A DNA stretch of 64,000 bases from Mucilaginibacter endophyticus (GTDB lineage Bacteria > Bacteroidota > Bacteroidia > Sphingobacteriales > Sphingobacteriaceae), in assembly GCF_003351025.1 (NCBI RefSeq), contig NZ_QPCG01000005.1, positions 590,360 to 654,359 on the forward strand, written 5' to 3'. A program made the translations under genes and the position numbers. Positions 9,722-18,347 of this stretch are shown in pieces. Below the pieces are notes generated by a model, which searched no databases, was not told the origin of the DNA, and was given only the letters and a program-made list of their open reading frames with translations. Within the stretch, counting starts at the first letter, position 1, and every line of letters starts with the position of its first letter.

Positions 9722-12700
9722 ATGAAACTAATTATAACCACATTCCTGTTTTGCATATTTATTTCATTATCTGCTTTTGGTCAGCGCGTAGCATTTGAAA
9801 ACCTGACGGTAGATAATGGCTTATCTCAAAATTCTGTTTTAGCTATAGTTCAGGATAGCCGCGGCTTTATGTGGTATGGTACACAGCATGGGCTTAATAA
9901 ATACAATACCAGGGGCTTTAAGATCTATAAAAATGACCCTGCCGACCGGTTAAGTATTTCGTCCGATTATATTACATCGCTCGTTGTCGATTCGCGCAGG
10001 GAGCTTTGGGTGGGCACACGCAATGGTTTAAACAAGTATAACCCTGAAACTGATAGTTTTGAACGGGTTAAGCTAAACCGGCACGTTGCCGGCCCTGAAA
10101 TTATAAGTGCGGTTTACGAGGATAAACACAAAAATATGTGGGTATGGTCGTCTGATGGGCTGTATCGTTTTTCAAAGCCGGCGGGCGAGTTTAGCTCTAT
10201 CTCAGTGCCTGATTCGGTTGCCGGTTTATATGGTACCAATGTGCATACCATATACCAGGACCATAGCGGTAATTATTGGATGGGTTCGTCTGCCGGGCTT
10301 AGTAAAATGGAAGAGTTTAGGGGCCGGTACACCTATAAAATGTATAAGCATAATGATAAGTTACCGAATAGTTTAAGCGATAATTACGTAACTACCATTA
10401 CCGAAGATGCCGCGAATAACTTATGGATAGGTACACTGCATGGCGGCATAAACCTTTACAACAGCAATTCAGAAACTTTTACTCATTTTTTTGCTAACAA
10501 TGGCACTAAGGGCCCATCTAATAATAATATCAGGATCCTTCAGCCCGAAAAATCGGGGAAGATCTGGATAGGTACGCAAAGCGGGCTCAATATTTTAGAT
10601 CCTCTGACCAGGCAATTCGTAACCTACAGGCATGATCCGGAGGATAAGAACAGTTTAAGTCAAAACTCTATCTACAGTGTTTTTATCGATAATTCAAACA
10701 CGGTTTGGATTGGCACTTATTGGGGAGGTATCAACATGGTATCCAACCCTAACACAACCTTCTTAACTTATCAAACTGCTCATTATCATTCGGCCATTAA
10801 CAATAATGTGGTAAGCGCGGTTGCCGAGGATGACAGGCATAACCTGTGGATTGGCACAGAAGGGGGCGGCCTGAACTATTTTGACCGTAAGGCAGACATC
10901 GTTACCACGTATCAAAATAAGATAAATGACCCCACATCGCTTGGATCGGACCTGGTGAAAGTGGTGTACATTGATAAGGATAAGAATGTATGGGTAGGCA
11001 CCCATGGCGGCGGTTTAAATATGTTTAACCCGGCAAGCCATAGCTTTAAACGTTTCCTTTATAAGGAAAATGATCCGGTGACGCTTGGCTCAGAAGTGCT
11101 CAGCCTCCTGCACGATTCAAAAGGCAATCTCTGGGTGGGTACACAAAACGGGTTGCTTATTTTTCGTCAAAGTAATGCTTCGTTGCAACGTGTTGATTTA
11201 CCTGTGATCAGCAAAATTGGCAAAAAATCGGTATTGGCTTTTTTAGAGGATAAAGATCTGAACATCTGGATTGCCACTGCAAGCGGCTTATATAAAACCG
11301 ATTCTGGGCACAATAAAATAACGGTTTACAAAAAGGAGCAGGGCCTCAAGTCGACCGATATTAACTGTATTTACCAGGATACCAAAAGAAGGATCTGGGT
11401 GGGATCTTATTATGGCGGGCTCACCCTGTATGATGCCGCTCGCGAAAAATTTACAGCATATACTGAAAGGGAAGGGCTAACCAATAACAATGTACTCAGC
11501 ATTTTGGAGGATGAAAAAAACAACCTGTGGATGGGCACAGGTAACGGTTTATCCAAATTTTCCATCGCCTCGCAAACCTTTAAAAACTACAGTAAAAACG
11601 ATGGCTTGGGTGGAAATACCTTTAACATCAACTCAGGTTGTAAAACAAGTGATGGCGAAATGCTTTTTGGCGGGCTTAACGGCTTAAGTAGCTTCTTCCC
11701 TTCAAAAATTGAGGATAACACGATACCTCCGGCGGTAATTATTACCTCATTAAAGCTATTTAACAAAACGGTAGGGATCAACCAACCGGATAACCTGCTT
11801 TCAAAAGATATCAGCCTTACGCAAAATGTGGTTTTTTCACATGCCCAGAATGTTTTTACCATTGATTTTGCAGCGCTTAATTACATCAAGTCTGATAAAA
11901 ACAGGTATGCATACAAACTGGAGCCCTTTGATAAAGATTGGGTGCATACCGATATCCCATCGGCGCCATATACTAACCTCTCGCCGGGAAGCTATACCTT
12001 TTTTGCAAAGGGCTCAAATAATGACGGCGTTTGGGGCAAGGCGGTTGTATTACATATTAAAGTGTTGCCTCCCTTTTGGGAAACCATCTGGGCTTATGGT
12101 TTGTACCTGCTTTTTATCGGGAGTATCGTTTTTTTATTGGTACGTTTCATCATCTTAAGGGCCCTGTTACGGCGGGATAAAGAGCTCACCCACCTAAAGC
12201 TTAATTTTTTTACCAATATTTCGCACGAAATCCGCACGCATCTGTCCCTGATATTTGGCCCTGTCGAAAAGCTGATCCTCGAGGATAAGGGCGGCGCGCA
12301 AACCCGGCAGCTGCATATCATTAAGAAAAACTCAGACAGTCTGCTGCAATTGGTGAATGAACTGATGGATTTCAGAAAAGCCGAAACGGGAAACCTGAAA
12401 CTGCATATCGCGGAGCATAATATTGTAGCTACCATCTCAGAAATTTATAACTCTTTTTATGACCATGCGGTATCAGCCAATATCACCATTGATTTGATTG
12501 CCTCCGCCGATACTATTCCGCTTTATTTTGATAAGATACAATTGGAAAAAGTGTTTTTCAACTTGCTGCACAACGCGTTCAAGTTTACCGGCGGCGGCGG
12601 TTATATTAATATCCTGGTAGAGGAAGGAAAAGACAATGTTACCATTACCGTGGCCGATAACGGTAAAGGAATTGCCCCCGAAAACCTGAAGAATTTATTT

Positions 12701-13798
12701 GAAAACTATTTCCAGGAAAACGACCAGGGTAAACAAAACACAGGTTATGGCATCGGGCTTGCATTGTCAAAGAGCATTATTGAACTGCATAAAGGTTCTA
12801 TCTCTGTAGAAAGTAAGATAGCCCCTTCAGGTAACAGGACCTCGTTTGTGGTTAGCCTGCGTAAAGGAGCGGGTCATTTTAAACCGTCCGATTTACAGAG
12901 AACATCCGTCAATGATTTTCTGAAGATACAACGACCTGCGTTGGGTGATGGTTCAGTTGCGCCCGCGGCTGAATTGGTTGATTTGCCTAAATCTTCAAAA
13001 GATAAGAAGCAAACTATCTTACTTGTTGAGGATAACCCAGAGGTGCGTTCATTTATTGTTGAATTTTTGCGGCAGCACTATGAGGTGATCAGCTACGAAA
13101 ATGGTGTGAAAGGCTGGGAGGCTGCCAGGGAGCAGATCCCGGATCTTGTTATAAGCGATGTAATGATGCCGGAGATGGATGGCTTTACCTTATGTCATCA
13201 CATTAAGGAAGATGAAAGGACTAATCATATCCCGGTTATCCTGTTAACTGCCAAGGCATCGGGGATAAACCATATTGAGGGCCTTAAAATGGGCGCCGAC
13301 GTTTATCTGACCAAACCTTTCAGTATTGAAGTGCTGCTGCTGCAGGTTAACAACCTGCTAAACGCAAGCGAGAGGATCCGGAAAGCATTCAAATGGCAGA
13401 TCACCGCTACACCTGATCCTGTTTGGAATGCCGGTGCCGAAAAAAATATCCAGGCAACAAAAGCTTTGGTTGATACCATAGATAATGAGTTTATCAATAA
13501 GCTGGTCCGGATCATTGAGCATGAGCTTGATAATTTGGCGTTCGGGGTTCCTGAACTGGCCAGCGAGATAGGTATGAGCCAGCCCGTATTATATAAAAAG
13601 CTGGATGCGCTCACCGGTTTGTCGGTCAATGACTTTATTAAATCTGTTAAGATGAACCATGCGGGGATCTTGCTCAATACCAAACGCTATACCGTTAATG
13701 AAGTGGCCTATATGGTTGGTTTTAGCGATAGGAAATATTTTAGTAAAGAATTTAAAAAGCAGTACGGGAAAAACCCTACTGAGTTTATGAATAGTTAG
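9722..13798 (+). CDS. Hybrid two-component system sensor/regulator (HTCS) of the polysaccharide locus
   Basis: 1358 residues. A signal peptide is followed by two seven-bladed sensor propellers built of Reg_prop repeats (LWVGTRNGLNKYN-type, to about residue 670), a Y_Y_Y domain, a TM helix (about 787-810), then HisKA with the phospho-acceptor His835 in SHEIRT, the HATPase boxes NLLHNAFKFT, DNGKGIA and GYGIGLA, a receiver with Asp1146 in VISDVMMPEMDG, and a C-terminal AraC HTH. Family knowledge: the periplasmic propellers bind an oligosaccharide and the HTH activates the neighbouring susCD operon. The usual Pro of the H-box is His here (EIRTHLSLI). It is encoded 62 bp after the beta-helix gene on the same strand. 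Confidence 0.95.
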   Translation: MKLIITTFLFCIFISLSAFGQRVAFENLTVDNGLSQNSVLAIVQDSRGFMWYGTQHGLNKYNTRGFKIYKNDPADRLSISSDYITSLVVDSRRELWVGTRNGLNKYNPETDSFERVKLNRHVAGPEIISAVYEDKHKNMWVWSSDGLYRFSKPAGEFSSISVPDSVAGLYGTNVHTIYQDHSGNYWMGSSAGLSKMEEFRGRYTYKMYKHNDKLPNSLSDNYVTTITEDAANNLWIGTLHGGINLYNSNSETFTHFFANNGTKGPSNNNIRILQPEKSGKIWIGTQSGLNILDPLTRQFVTYRHDPEDKNSLSQNSIYSVFIDNSNTVWIGTYWGGINMVSNPNTTFLTYQTAHYHSAINNNVVSAVAEDDRHNLWIGTEGGGLNYFDRKADIVTTYQNKINDPTSLGSDLVKVVYIDKDKNVWVGTHGGGLNMFNPASHSFKRFLYKENDPVTLGSEVLSLLHDSKGNLWVGTQNGLLIFRQSNASLQRVDLPVISKIGKKSVLAFLEDKDLNIWIATASGLYKTDSGHNKITVYKKEQGLKSTDINCIYQDTKRRIWVGSYYGGLTLYDAAREKFTAYTEREGLTNNNVLSILEDEKNNLWMGTGNGLSKFSIASQTFKNYSKNDGLGGNTFNINSGCKTSDGEMLFGGLNGLSSFFPSKIEDNTIPPAVIITSLKLFNKTVGINQPDNLLSKDISLTQNVVFSHAQNVFTIDFAALNYIKSDKNRYAYKLEPFDKDWVHTDIPSAPYTNLSPGSYTFFAKGSNNDGVWGKAVVLHIKVLPPFWETIWAYGLYLLFIGSIVFLLVRFIILRALLRRDKELTHLKLNFFTNISHEIRTHLSLIFGPVEKLILEDKGGAQTRQLHIIKKNSDSLLQLVNELMDFRKAETGNLKLHIAEHNIVATISEIYNSFYDHAVSANITIDLIASADTIPLYFDKIQLEKVFFNLLHNAFKFTGGGGYINILVEEGKDNVTITVADNGKGIAPENLKNLFENYFQENDQGKQNTGYGIGLALSKSIIELHKGSISVESKIAPSGNRTSFVVSLRKGAGHFKPSDLQRTSVNDFLKIQRPALGDGSVAPAAELVDLPKSSKDKKQTILLVEDNPEVRSFIVEFLRQHYEVISYENGVKGWEAAREQIPDLVISDVMMPEMDGFTLCHHIKEDERTNHIPVILLTAKASGINHIEGLKMGADVYLTKPFSIEVLLLQVNNLLNASERIRKAFKWQITATPDPVWNAGAEKNIQATKALVDTIDNEFINKLVRIIEHELDNLAFGVPELASEIGMSQPVLYKKLDALTGLSVNDFIKSVKMNHAGILLNTKRYTVNEVAYMVGFSDRKYFSKEFKKQYGKNPTEFMNS

Positions 13799-13817
13799 TT
13801 AAATGTGTAAGGCAAAT

Positions 13818-13855
13818 GGAAAAGCGGACTTATGCCCATTTTTTGCCGCTTTTCC
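13818..13855. terminator. Hairpin between convergent HTCS and tatA genes
   Basis: A 10-bp stem, GGAAAAGCGG (13818-13827) with CCGCTTTTCC (13846-13855), and an 18-nt loop rich in T. It lies between two convergent genes, as a shared terminator would, but there is no long U-run on the plus strand after it. Confidence 0.5.
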
Positions 13856-13866
13856 GGGTGATGGGT

Positions 13867-14061
13867 TTAAACACTTTCATGCCCATCTCTTGCTTTTTCT
13901 GCTACAATTTTGGATTCTGTTGAGATCCCGTTTTGTGCGTCTTTAAATTCTTTAATCCCTGTGCCAAGGCCTTTCATTAACTCCGGCACTTTCTTCCCGC
14001 CAAATAATAGCAACATGGCGAATACGATAAGCAGGATATGTTCTGGCTGTAATAAATTCAT
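13867..14061 (-). CDS. tatA: TatA/TatE-type twin-arginine translocase pore subunit
   Basis: 64 residues: a short N-terminal TM helix (LLIVFAMLLLFGGKKVPELM), the FGGKKVPEL hinge typical of TatA, then an amphipathic helix (MKGLGTGIKEFKDA) and a charged tail. It forms the pore that lets folded proteins through the inner membrane together with TatC, which is not in this window. It is 21 bp downstream of a gene whose product carries a twin-arginine signal, so the pair is probably co-transcribed and this copy may serve that substrate (inference). Confidence 0.9.
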   Translation of the reverse strand: MNLLQPEHILLIVFAMLLLFGGKKVPELMKGLGTGIKEFKDAQNGISTESKIVAEKARDGHESV

Positions 14062-14082
14062 GATTCTTATAATTAAATAGGC

Positions 14083-15258
14083 TTAATAAATACCATTCTG
14101 GTGGTTGACGAGCGATGCCGCTTGTTCCAGTGTCATGCCAAAATGATCGGCAATTAATTGGGGCGGGTTTGAGTTTAACCAATCGTTCAGGGAAATTTCC
14201 TGGTAAACGGGGCTGTTGAATAATATGATCAGTTTCAGGGTTTCAGTTCCGGTATTTTCAATGAAGTGGCCGTACCCTTGTTTAATAAAGCCAACCATTC
14301 CTTTATGATAAGGCATGGTTTTTACCCGGCCATGCGAGCCAAAAATACTTAACTCTCCTTTTCCTTCCATTACATATTGCCATTCATCGGCATTAGGGTG
14401 CCAGTGCAGTTCGCGTATGGCTCCGGGTTCAATATTCATGCGCATAGATGTAATGGTATTTTGAATCGGGAACTCCAGCGATGAAACCAATTTTACCGAA
14501 CCTCCTTTAAATTCCTGAAAAACACCTTCTTTTTCCATACTGAATTTATGCATGGAGTTGCTGAACGGAATAGCAGGGTTAATATTTTTTGGCCGGGGTT
14601 TCACCGCGATTTTTCCTAAGCCAATATAAAGCTCCTTTTTAGGCAGGGCTGCAAAAAAGCTGGTTGGCAGTCCTGTGTTTTTAGCCATGATAGCCGGCGA
14701 AACATGGCTCACCCAATCGGTTACGCTAAAAGTGCCGAATTCCGAAAAATGACCATTATCGAAACCCAACAGGAAATGGCAGGGTTTATCGCCCAGGCAC
14801 TGCAGCATGTGCCCGTGGCCTTTGGGGAAAAACCAAATATCCCCTTTTTCAAAATCATCGGTTGAGGTGGTGCCGTCGGGCGTAATTACGGTTGTCCTTA
14901 CCGCTCCGTCCAATATATAAGCCCACTCGGCAGCAATGGAGTGCCAGTGCATTTCGCGGAAAGCTCCCGGCTTAAGGTACATGGAAACACCGGCGATGCT
15001 TTGCGAAACCGGAAACTCTTCTACAGTTGCTTCTTTGGCCGAACCACCTGCTCCCTGATAACCGGTGCTGCCATTTTCTATATCATAAACAAAATCTTCC
15101 AGTTCGGTTTCGGCTTTGGCTTGTCCTTTTATCCCCGGTTTGCTTAGCGCGGCTTTCGCCTTTTCAGGCATCAGTGTACCAAGTCCTGTTGCAAGCACGG
15201 CAGCGCCCATAGCTGTTAATGATGCTGTTGAAAGAAATTCACGTCTTGTAGTTTCCAT
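14083..15258 (-). CDS. Tat-exported bicupin, oxalate decarboxylase family
   Basis: 391 residues. The N terminus has a twin-arginine signal (TTRREFLSTAS, then an Ala/Gly-rich hydrophobic core). Two cupin domains follow. Each has the metal motif: first MHWHSIAAEWAY with a later PKGHGH, second LHWHPNADEWQY with a later KQGYGHF. Layout and motifs fit OxdC-type bicupins, which bind Mn(II) and decarboxylate oxalate. Some relatives have other or unknown roles, so the activity is inferred from family. It acts outside the cytoplasm after folding and cofactor loading inside. Upstream are two tandem copies of the shared 30-bp motif (15329-15358 and 15392-15421). Confidence 0.85.
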   Translation of the reverse strand: METTRREFLSTASLTAMGAAVLATGLGTLMPEKAKAALSKPGIKGQAKAETELEDFVYDIENGSTGYQGAGGSAKEATVEEFPVSQSIAGVSMYLKPGAFREMHWHSIAAEWAYILDGAVRTTVITPDGTTSTDDFEKGDIWFFPKGHGHMLQCLGDKPCHFLLGFDNGHFSEFGTFSVTDWVSHVSPAIMAKNTGLPTSFFAALPKKELYIGLGKIAVKPRPKNINPAIPFSNSMHKFSMEKEGVFQEFKGGSVKLVSSLEFPIQNTITSMRMNIEPGAIRELHWHPNADEWQYVMEGKGELSIFGSHGRVKTMPYHKGMVGFIKQGYGHFIENTGTETLKLIILFNSPVYQEISLNDWLNSNPPQLIADHFGMTLEQAASLVNHQNGIY

Positions 15259-15328
15259 AAATTGAATGTCTTTTGTTTTTCGAAGACGTTGTAAAATTCA
15301 GCCGCCGGGGATTGCATTCTTGACAACA

Positions 15329-15358
15329 TTCGATGAACGGGCAGTACGTGTCGTTAAA
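15329..15358 (-). promoter_or_regulatory. Bipartite 21-bp direct-repeat operator, proximal copy (cupin-tatA promoter)
   Basis: On the minus strand the site reads TTTAACGA, 13 bases, TTCATCGAA, with TGCC kept in the spacer. The two half-sites are 21 bp apart, start to start. On the coding strand, 29 bp beyond its end lies GAATTTTA, the position where the other two targets have TACTTT. The inverse orientation of each half (TCGTTnAA) resembles a LytTR half-site. Confidence 0.7.
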
Positions 15359-15391
15359 TTCCGGGGTGCCGTAGAAAATTGGCTGACTGTG

Positions 15392-15421
15392 TTCGGTGAA
15401 CAGGCAAAACGTGTCGTTGAG
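15392..15421 (-). promoter_or_regulatory. Bipartite 21-bp direct-repeat operator, distal copy
   Basis: Minus strand CTCAACGA, 13 bases, TTCACCGAA, again with TTGCC in the spacer. It starts exactly 63 bp from the proximal copy, that is 3 x 21 bp or six helical turns, so both sites face the same side of the DNA. Confidence 0.7.
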
Positions 15422-15550
15422 CACGTTTTTATGTGATGAAAATAATGGAGGCTATTTTCTGAGGCTGATTTAAAGGCCGTATTTCCCTCTGATATCTTTT
15501 GAATAATGAGTTTCGATCAGTTATCAATAAGTATCGGCTCCCGGCCATTA

Positions 15551-15580
15551 TTTAACGATTGCATTTGCCTATTCAACGAA
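15551..15580 (+). promoter_or_regulatory. Bipartite 21-bp direct-repeat operator upstream of the haem protein gene
   Basis: Plus strand TTTAACGA (15551-15558), 13 bases with TTTGCC, then TTCAACGAA (15572-15580). A -7-like TACTTTAG begins 29 bp after its end, at 15610, and the gene starts at 15687. Confidence 0.7.
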
Positions 15581-15686
15581 TACCCTTTCCCACGCATTGG
15601 CGGCCCCTATACTTTAGCTTAAGTGATACAGCATTTTATACCACCGGCGGAAGGAAGCCGGTGATATTAAGTAAAAACAAATTGTT

Positions 15687-16637
15687 ATGAAAAAAACACA
15701 CCCTATAGCAAACCGCAGAGTTGTTTTTATTATCAGTGCGCTGGCAGTTGGTTTTGTTTTACTACAGTTTGCATCGCCGGCTATTGTTAATCCTCCGGCG
15801 ACAAAGGAAATATCTGCCCCGGAAGAGGTTACCCGGATTTTAAAACAGGCCTGCTATGATTGCCATTCTAACGCTGCCGATCCGGCATGGTACGGTCGTA
15901 TCGCGCCAGCCTCTTTTTTGGTTGCCCATGACATCAGGCAAGGTCGGTCACGCTTTAATTTTTCTGAGTGGGACAAAAACCCGCCTGTTGTACAGGAACT
16001 ATTGTTATGGGAAATGGTTAATGCCATAGGGGAGGGGAAAATGCCGCTTAGCCGTTATAGCCTGCTGCATAGCGGTTCGCGAGTATCAGCGTCAGATCTT
16101 GCAATACTTAAAAAGTATGTTAATACCCTGCCCGGAAGACATAAAGTTGATACAGCCAGAATTGTGAAGCCGGACACTATTACCTCAAAACTGGCTGATG
16201 CAAAGCCGTCGCAAATTCCCGTTTCGCTAAATGGCGTCTCTTATTATCCCGATTATAAAAATTGGAGGATCATTAGCGTAACAGATAAATATGATGGCGG
16301 AAGTATGCGTGTAGTATATGCCAATGATATGATGTACAATGCCATTAAATTAAAAAAAATGCCTTTCCCGGATGGGGCTGTAATGGTTAAAGCCGTTTGG
16401 GGCAAGCAACAGGAAAGCAGCGATGGCATGGTAAGGCCGGGCAATTTTCAAAATGTGCAGGTTATGGTAAAGGATAGCAGGAAATATGCGGCGACCGAAG
16501 GTTGGGGATTTGCCAAATTTGATGGGTTCGGACTGAAGCCATACGGAAAAATCGCGATTTTTGACAGGACCTGTATTAATTGCCATAGGTTACTGGCTCC
16601 TGAAAGCGATTTCGTCTTTAATGTTCCCACCAAATAA
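15687..16637 (+). CDS. Membrane-anchored di-haem protein: Haem_bd domain plus cytochrome P460-like domain
   Basis: 316 residues. One N-terminal TM segment (about 10-28). A Haem_bd-type domain with the c-haem site CYDCH is followed by a WYGRIAP and FNFSEW pattern (about 45-150). A cytochrome P460-like domain follows (about 180-316), ending in a second haem motif, CINCH. The protein is probably held on the periplasmic face. Family knowledge: P460-type domains take part in nitrogen or peroxide redox chemistry in some bacteria, but the role in Bacteroidota is not settled. It has its own copy of the shared motif upstream and is 31 bp before a lipoprotein gene. Confidence 0.8.
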   Translation: MKKTHPIANRRVVFIISALAVGFVLLQFASPAIVNPPATKEISAPEEVTRILKQACYDCHSNAADPAWYGRIAPASFLVAHDIRQGRSRFNFSEWDKNPPVVQELLLWEMVNAIGEGKMPLSRYSLLHSGSRVSASDLAILKKYVNTLPGRHKVDTARIVKPDTITSKLADAKPSQIPVSLNGVSYYPDYKNWRIISVTDKYDGGSMRVVYANDMMYNAIKLKKMPFPDGAVMVKAVWGKQQESSDGMVRPGNFQNVQVMVKDSRKYAATEGWGFAKFDGFGLKPYGKIAIFDRTCINCHRLLAPESDFVFNVPTK

Positions 16638-16668
16638 ATCAATAGTCTGCAAACTAAAATATAAGATC

Positions 16669-17127
16669 ATGTTGAAAGTAATTTCATGCGCATTATCTGT
16701 AGCGCTGCTATGCGGGGCCTGTCAGCAAAAAAAGAATGCTGTGCTGGCCCCCGAATATCTATACGAGGTTAAAAACCAGAAGCCTATCTGTTCATTGATC
16801 GACAATAAAAAAGGTAATATCCTAATGCTTTACGGGAATGACGTTGCGCTGCGCGCAGCCAACTACCCTGTGGCAAAGCAGTTGCCTGGCGCATATTATA
16901 CCCTGGTAACATGGAAACAAAAGCAAATGCCAAGCTGGTACGGCACCAATATGAATGGTGAAATTTATACGGTTGAAACCCTTAAAATTTCGCATGCTGA
17001 CATAGAGCCGCTCAAATCCGATTATCAGTTTGTGCCTGGCAGTTCATATATTTCAACTGTTGCACGGCCTGACCGCAACGAGCGGATTCGTTTTATAATA
17101 GATCAGCGGGCTGCCGTATTACCCTAA
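16669..17127 (+). CDS. Small uncharacterised lipoprotein following the haem protein gene
   Basis: The start is the ATG at 16669, which opens a lipoprotein signal (ALLCGAC, Cys at about 17). The frame is open upstream into the previous gene, but that extension has no signal. 152 residues. The mature part begins after a short linker and contains YTLVTWKQKQMPSWYG, with no CxxCH. I do not recognise the family. The 31-bp spacing says it is co-transcribed with the di-haem gene and may partner it in the envelope (inference). Confidence 0.75.
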   Translation: MLKVISCALSVALLCGACQQKKNAVLAPEYLYEVKNQKPICSLIDNKKGNILMLYGNDVALRAANYPVAKQLPGAYYTLVTWKQKQMPSWYGTNMNGEIYTVETLKISHADIEPLKSDYQFVPGSSYISTVARPDRNERIRFIIDQRAAVLP

Positions 17128-17171
17128 AGCGGAGGGTATTTACTGAAGGGATCGAAAAGCTTTCTCTAAAT

Positions 17172-17204
17172 AAAAAGGCTAATGCACATCGCATTAGCCT
17201 TTTT
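17172..17204. terminator. Bidirectional intrinsic terminator
   Basis: A 14-bp perfect stem, AAAAAGGCTAATGC (17172-17185) with GCATTAGCCTTTTT (17191-17204), and a 5-nt loop, with A- and T-tracts on either side. It ends both the lipoprotein transcript (+) and the RND efflux operon (-). Confidence 0.9.
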
Positions 17205-17250
17205 ATTTAAACCATCATGAAGCAACGGTTAATGATGGGGAATTTGGTAT

Positions 17251-18336
17251 TTATTTTTTTACGTTGATCGGTGCACCCTCTTTTAGTTCATCGGTTGCAT
17301 TGGTAACCAATATATCGCCTGTATGCAGCTTGCCATAAACTTCGAGGCTGTCGGCCGTTTCTCTTCCCTTTTGCACGTCAACCCATTGCGCTTTGTTGTT
17401 AACAACCTTTATTACAAATACCCGCTGTGAGTTTTGTGTCACTGCGCTTTGAGGCACAATAAAGGTTTTTTGTGTGTTGTTGAGTTGAAGGCTTACCTGG
17501 GCAAACATACCCGGCAATAACTGCCTGTCATTGTTAACAATATCCATCTGCATCTGCTCTGTCCTGAGTGTTTGATCCATACTTCCCGATTTCCGGTTCA
17601 CTACAGCTGCAAATTGCTTCCCTGGTAATGTCTTTACCGAAAAATGAACGGTATCCTTATCGGTGAAATAAGCTGTTGCTGCTTCCGGTACATCTACAAC
17701 CAGCCGTAATTTGGTTTGTTGCTGAAGGGTGAGCATCGGTTTATTGGAGCTCTTGTCTGATGGGGTAACGTAAGCTCCCGCATACACATTACGTGAGCTG
17801 ATCACACCGTCAAACGGGGCCCTTACTTCAAGGTAGTCCTTTAAATCGCCAGCTAACTGGTAGGCAGATCCGGCAGCGAGCAGGGAAGCACTGTCTGCGC
17901 TCATTTTGGCATGCGCCAGTTCAAGGTCATTGGGTGATATGGTACCCGGGGTCCGGCTTGTTCTGTAAAGTCGGTCATAGGTGGCTTTACTACCGCGATA
18001 AATTGCTTCTTTGGTATGAAGATCTTCTTGTGATTGCTTAAGCGCGGCAATCATTTCCGGTGCTTCAAGTGTGATGAGCAACTGGCCCTTGTGCACCTGG
18101 CTGCCAATGTCTACGGTCATCGTTTTGATGAACCCGTTTACCTTAGCATAAAGGTCAACAGCCTGATAAGGTTGGAGTACACCTGGAATGCTCATGCTGG
18201 TATGCAGATCGCCTTCCCGAAGCCTGATAACCGGGGTTGTTTGTATGGATTGAACGGGTTGTTTATTTTGATTACTTCCGCATGAGGCAAGCAGGCTACC
18301 GGCCAGCATGCAAAGGATATATTGATATGATTTCAT
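17251..18336 (-). CDS. RND efflux periplasmic adaptor (membrane fusion) lipoprotein
   Basis: 361 residues with a lipoprotein signal (SLLASCGSN, Cys at about 19). The barrel-sandwich hybrid is visible as YAKVNGFIKTMTVDIGSQV and later VRAPFDGVISSRNVYAGAYV, with an alpha-hairpin between. The beta-barrel and membrane-proximal domains follow. It links the inner-membrane RND pump encoded 11 bp upstream to the TolC-like channel. It is the last gene of the operon. Substrate is not readable; HAE1-type pumps commonly export drugs and hydrophobic compounds. Confidence 0.92.
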   Translation of the reverse strand: MKSYQYILCMLAGSLLASCGSNQNKQPVQSIQTTPVIRLREGDLHTSMSIPGVLQPYQAVDLYAKVNGFIKTMTVDIGSQVHKGQLLITLEAPEMIAALKQSQEDLHTKEAIYRGSKATYDRLYRTSRTPGTISPNDLELAHAKMSADSASLLAAGSAYQLAGDLKDYLEVRAPFDGVISSRNVYAGAYVTPSDKSSNKPMLTLQQQTKLRLVVDVPEAATAYFTDKDTVHFSVKTLPGKQFAAVVNRKSGSMDQTLRTEQMQMDIVNNDRQLLPGMFAQVSLQLNNTQKTFIVPQSAVTQNSQRVFVIKVVNNKAQWVDVQKGRETADSLEVYGKLHTGDILVTNATDELKEGAPINVKK

Positions 18337-18347
18337 GATTTCTTTTT

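Noticed and set aside
15239..15424. 61-residue minus-strand frame upstream of the bicupin
   Set aside because: It consists of the two operator copies and the promoter; the similar FNDxxC-type peptides are the DNA repeat read as protein.
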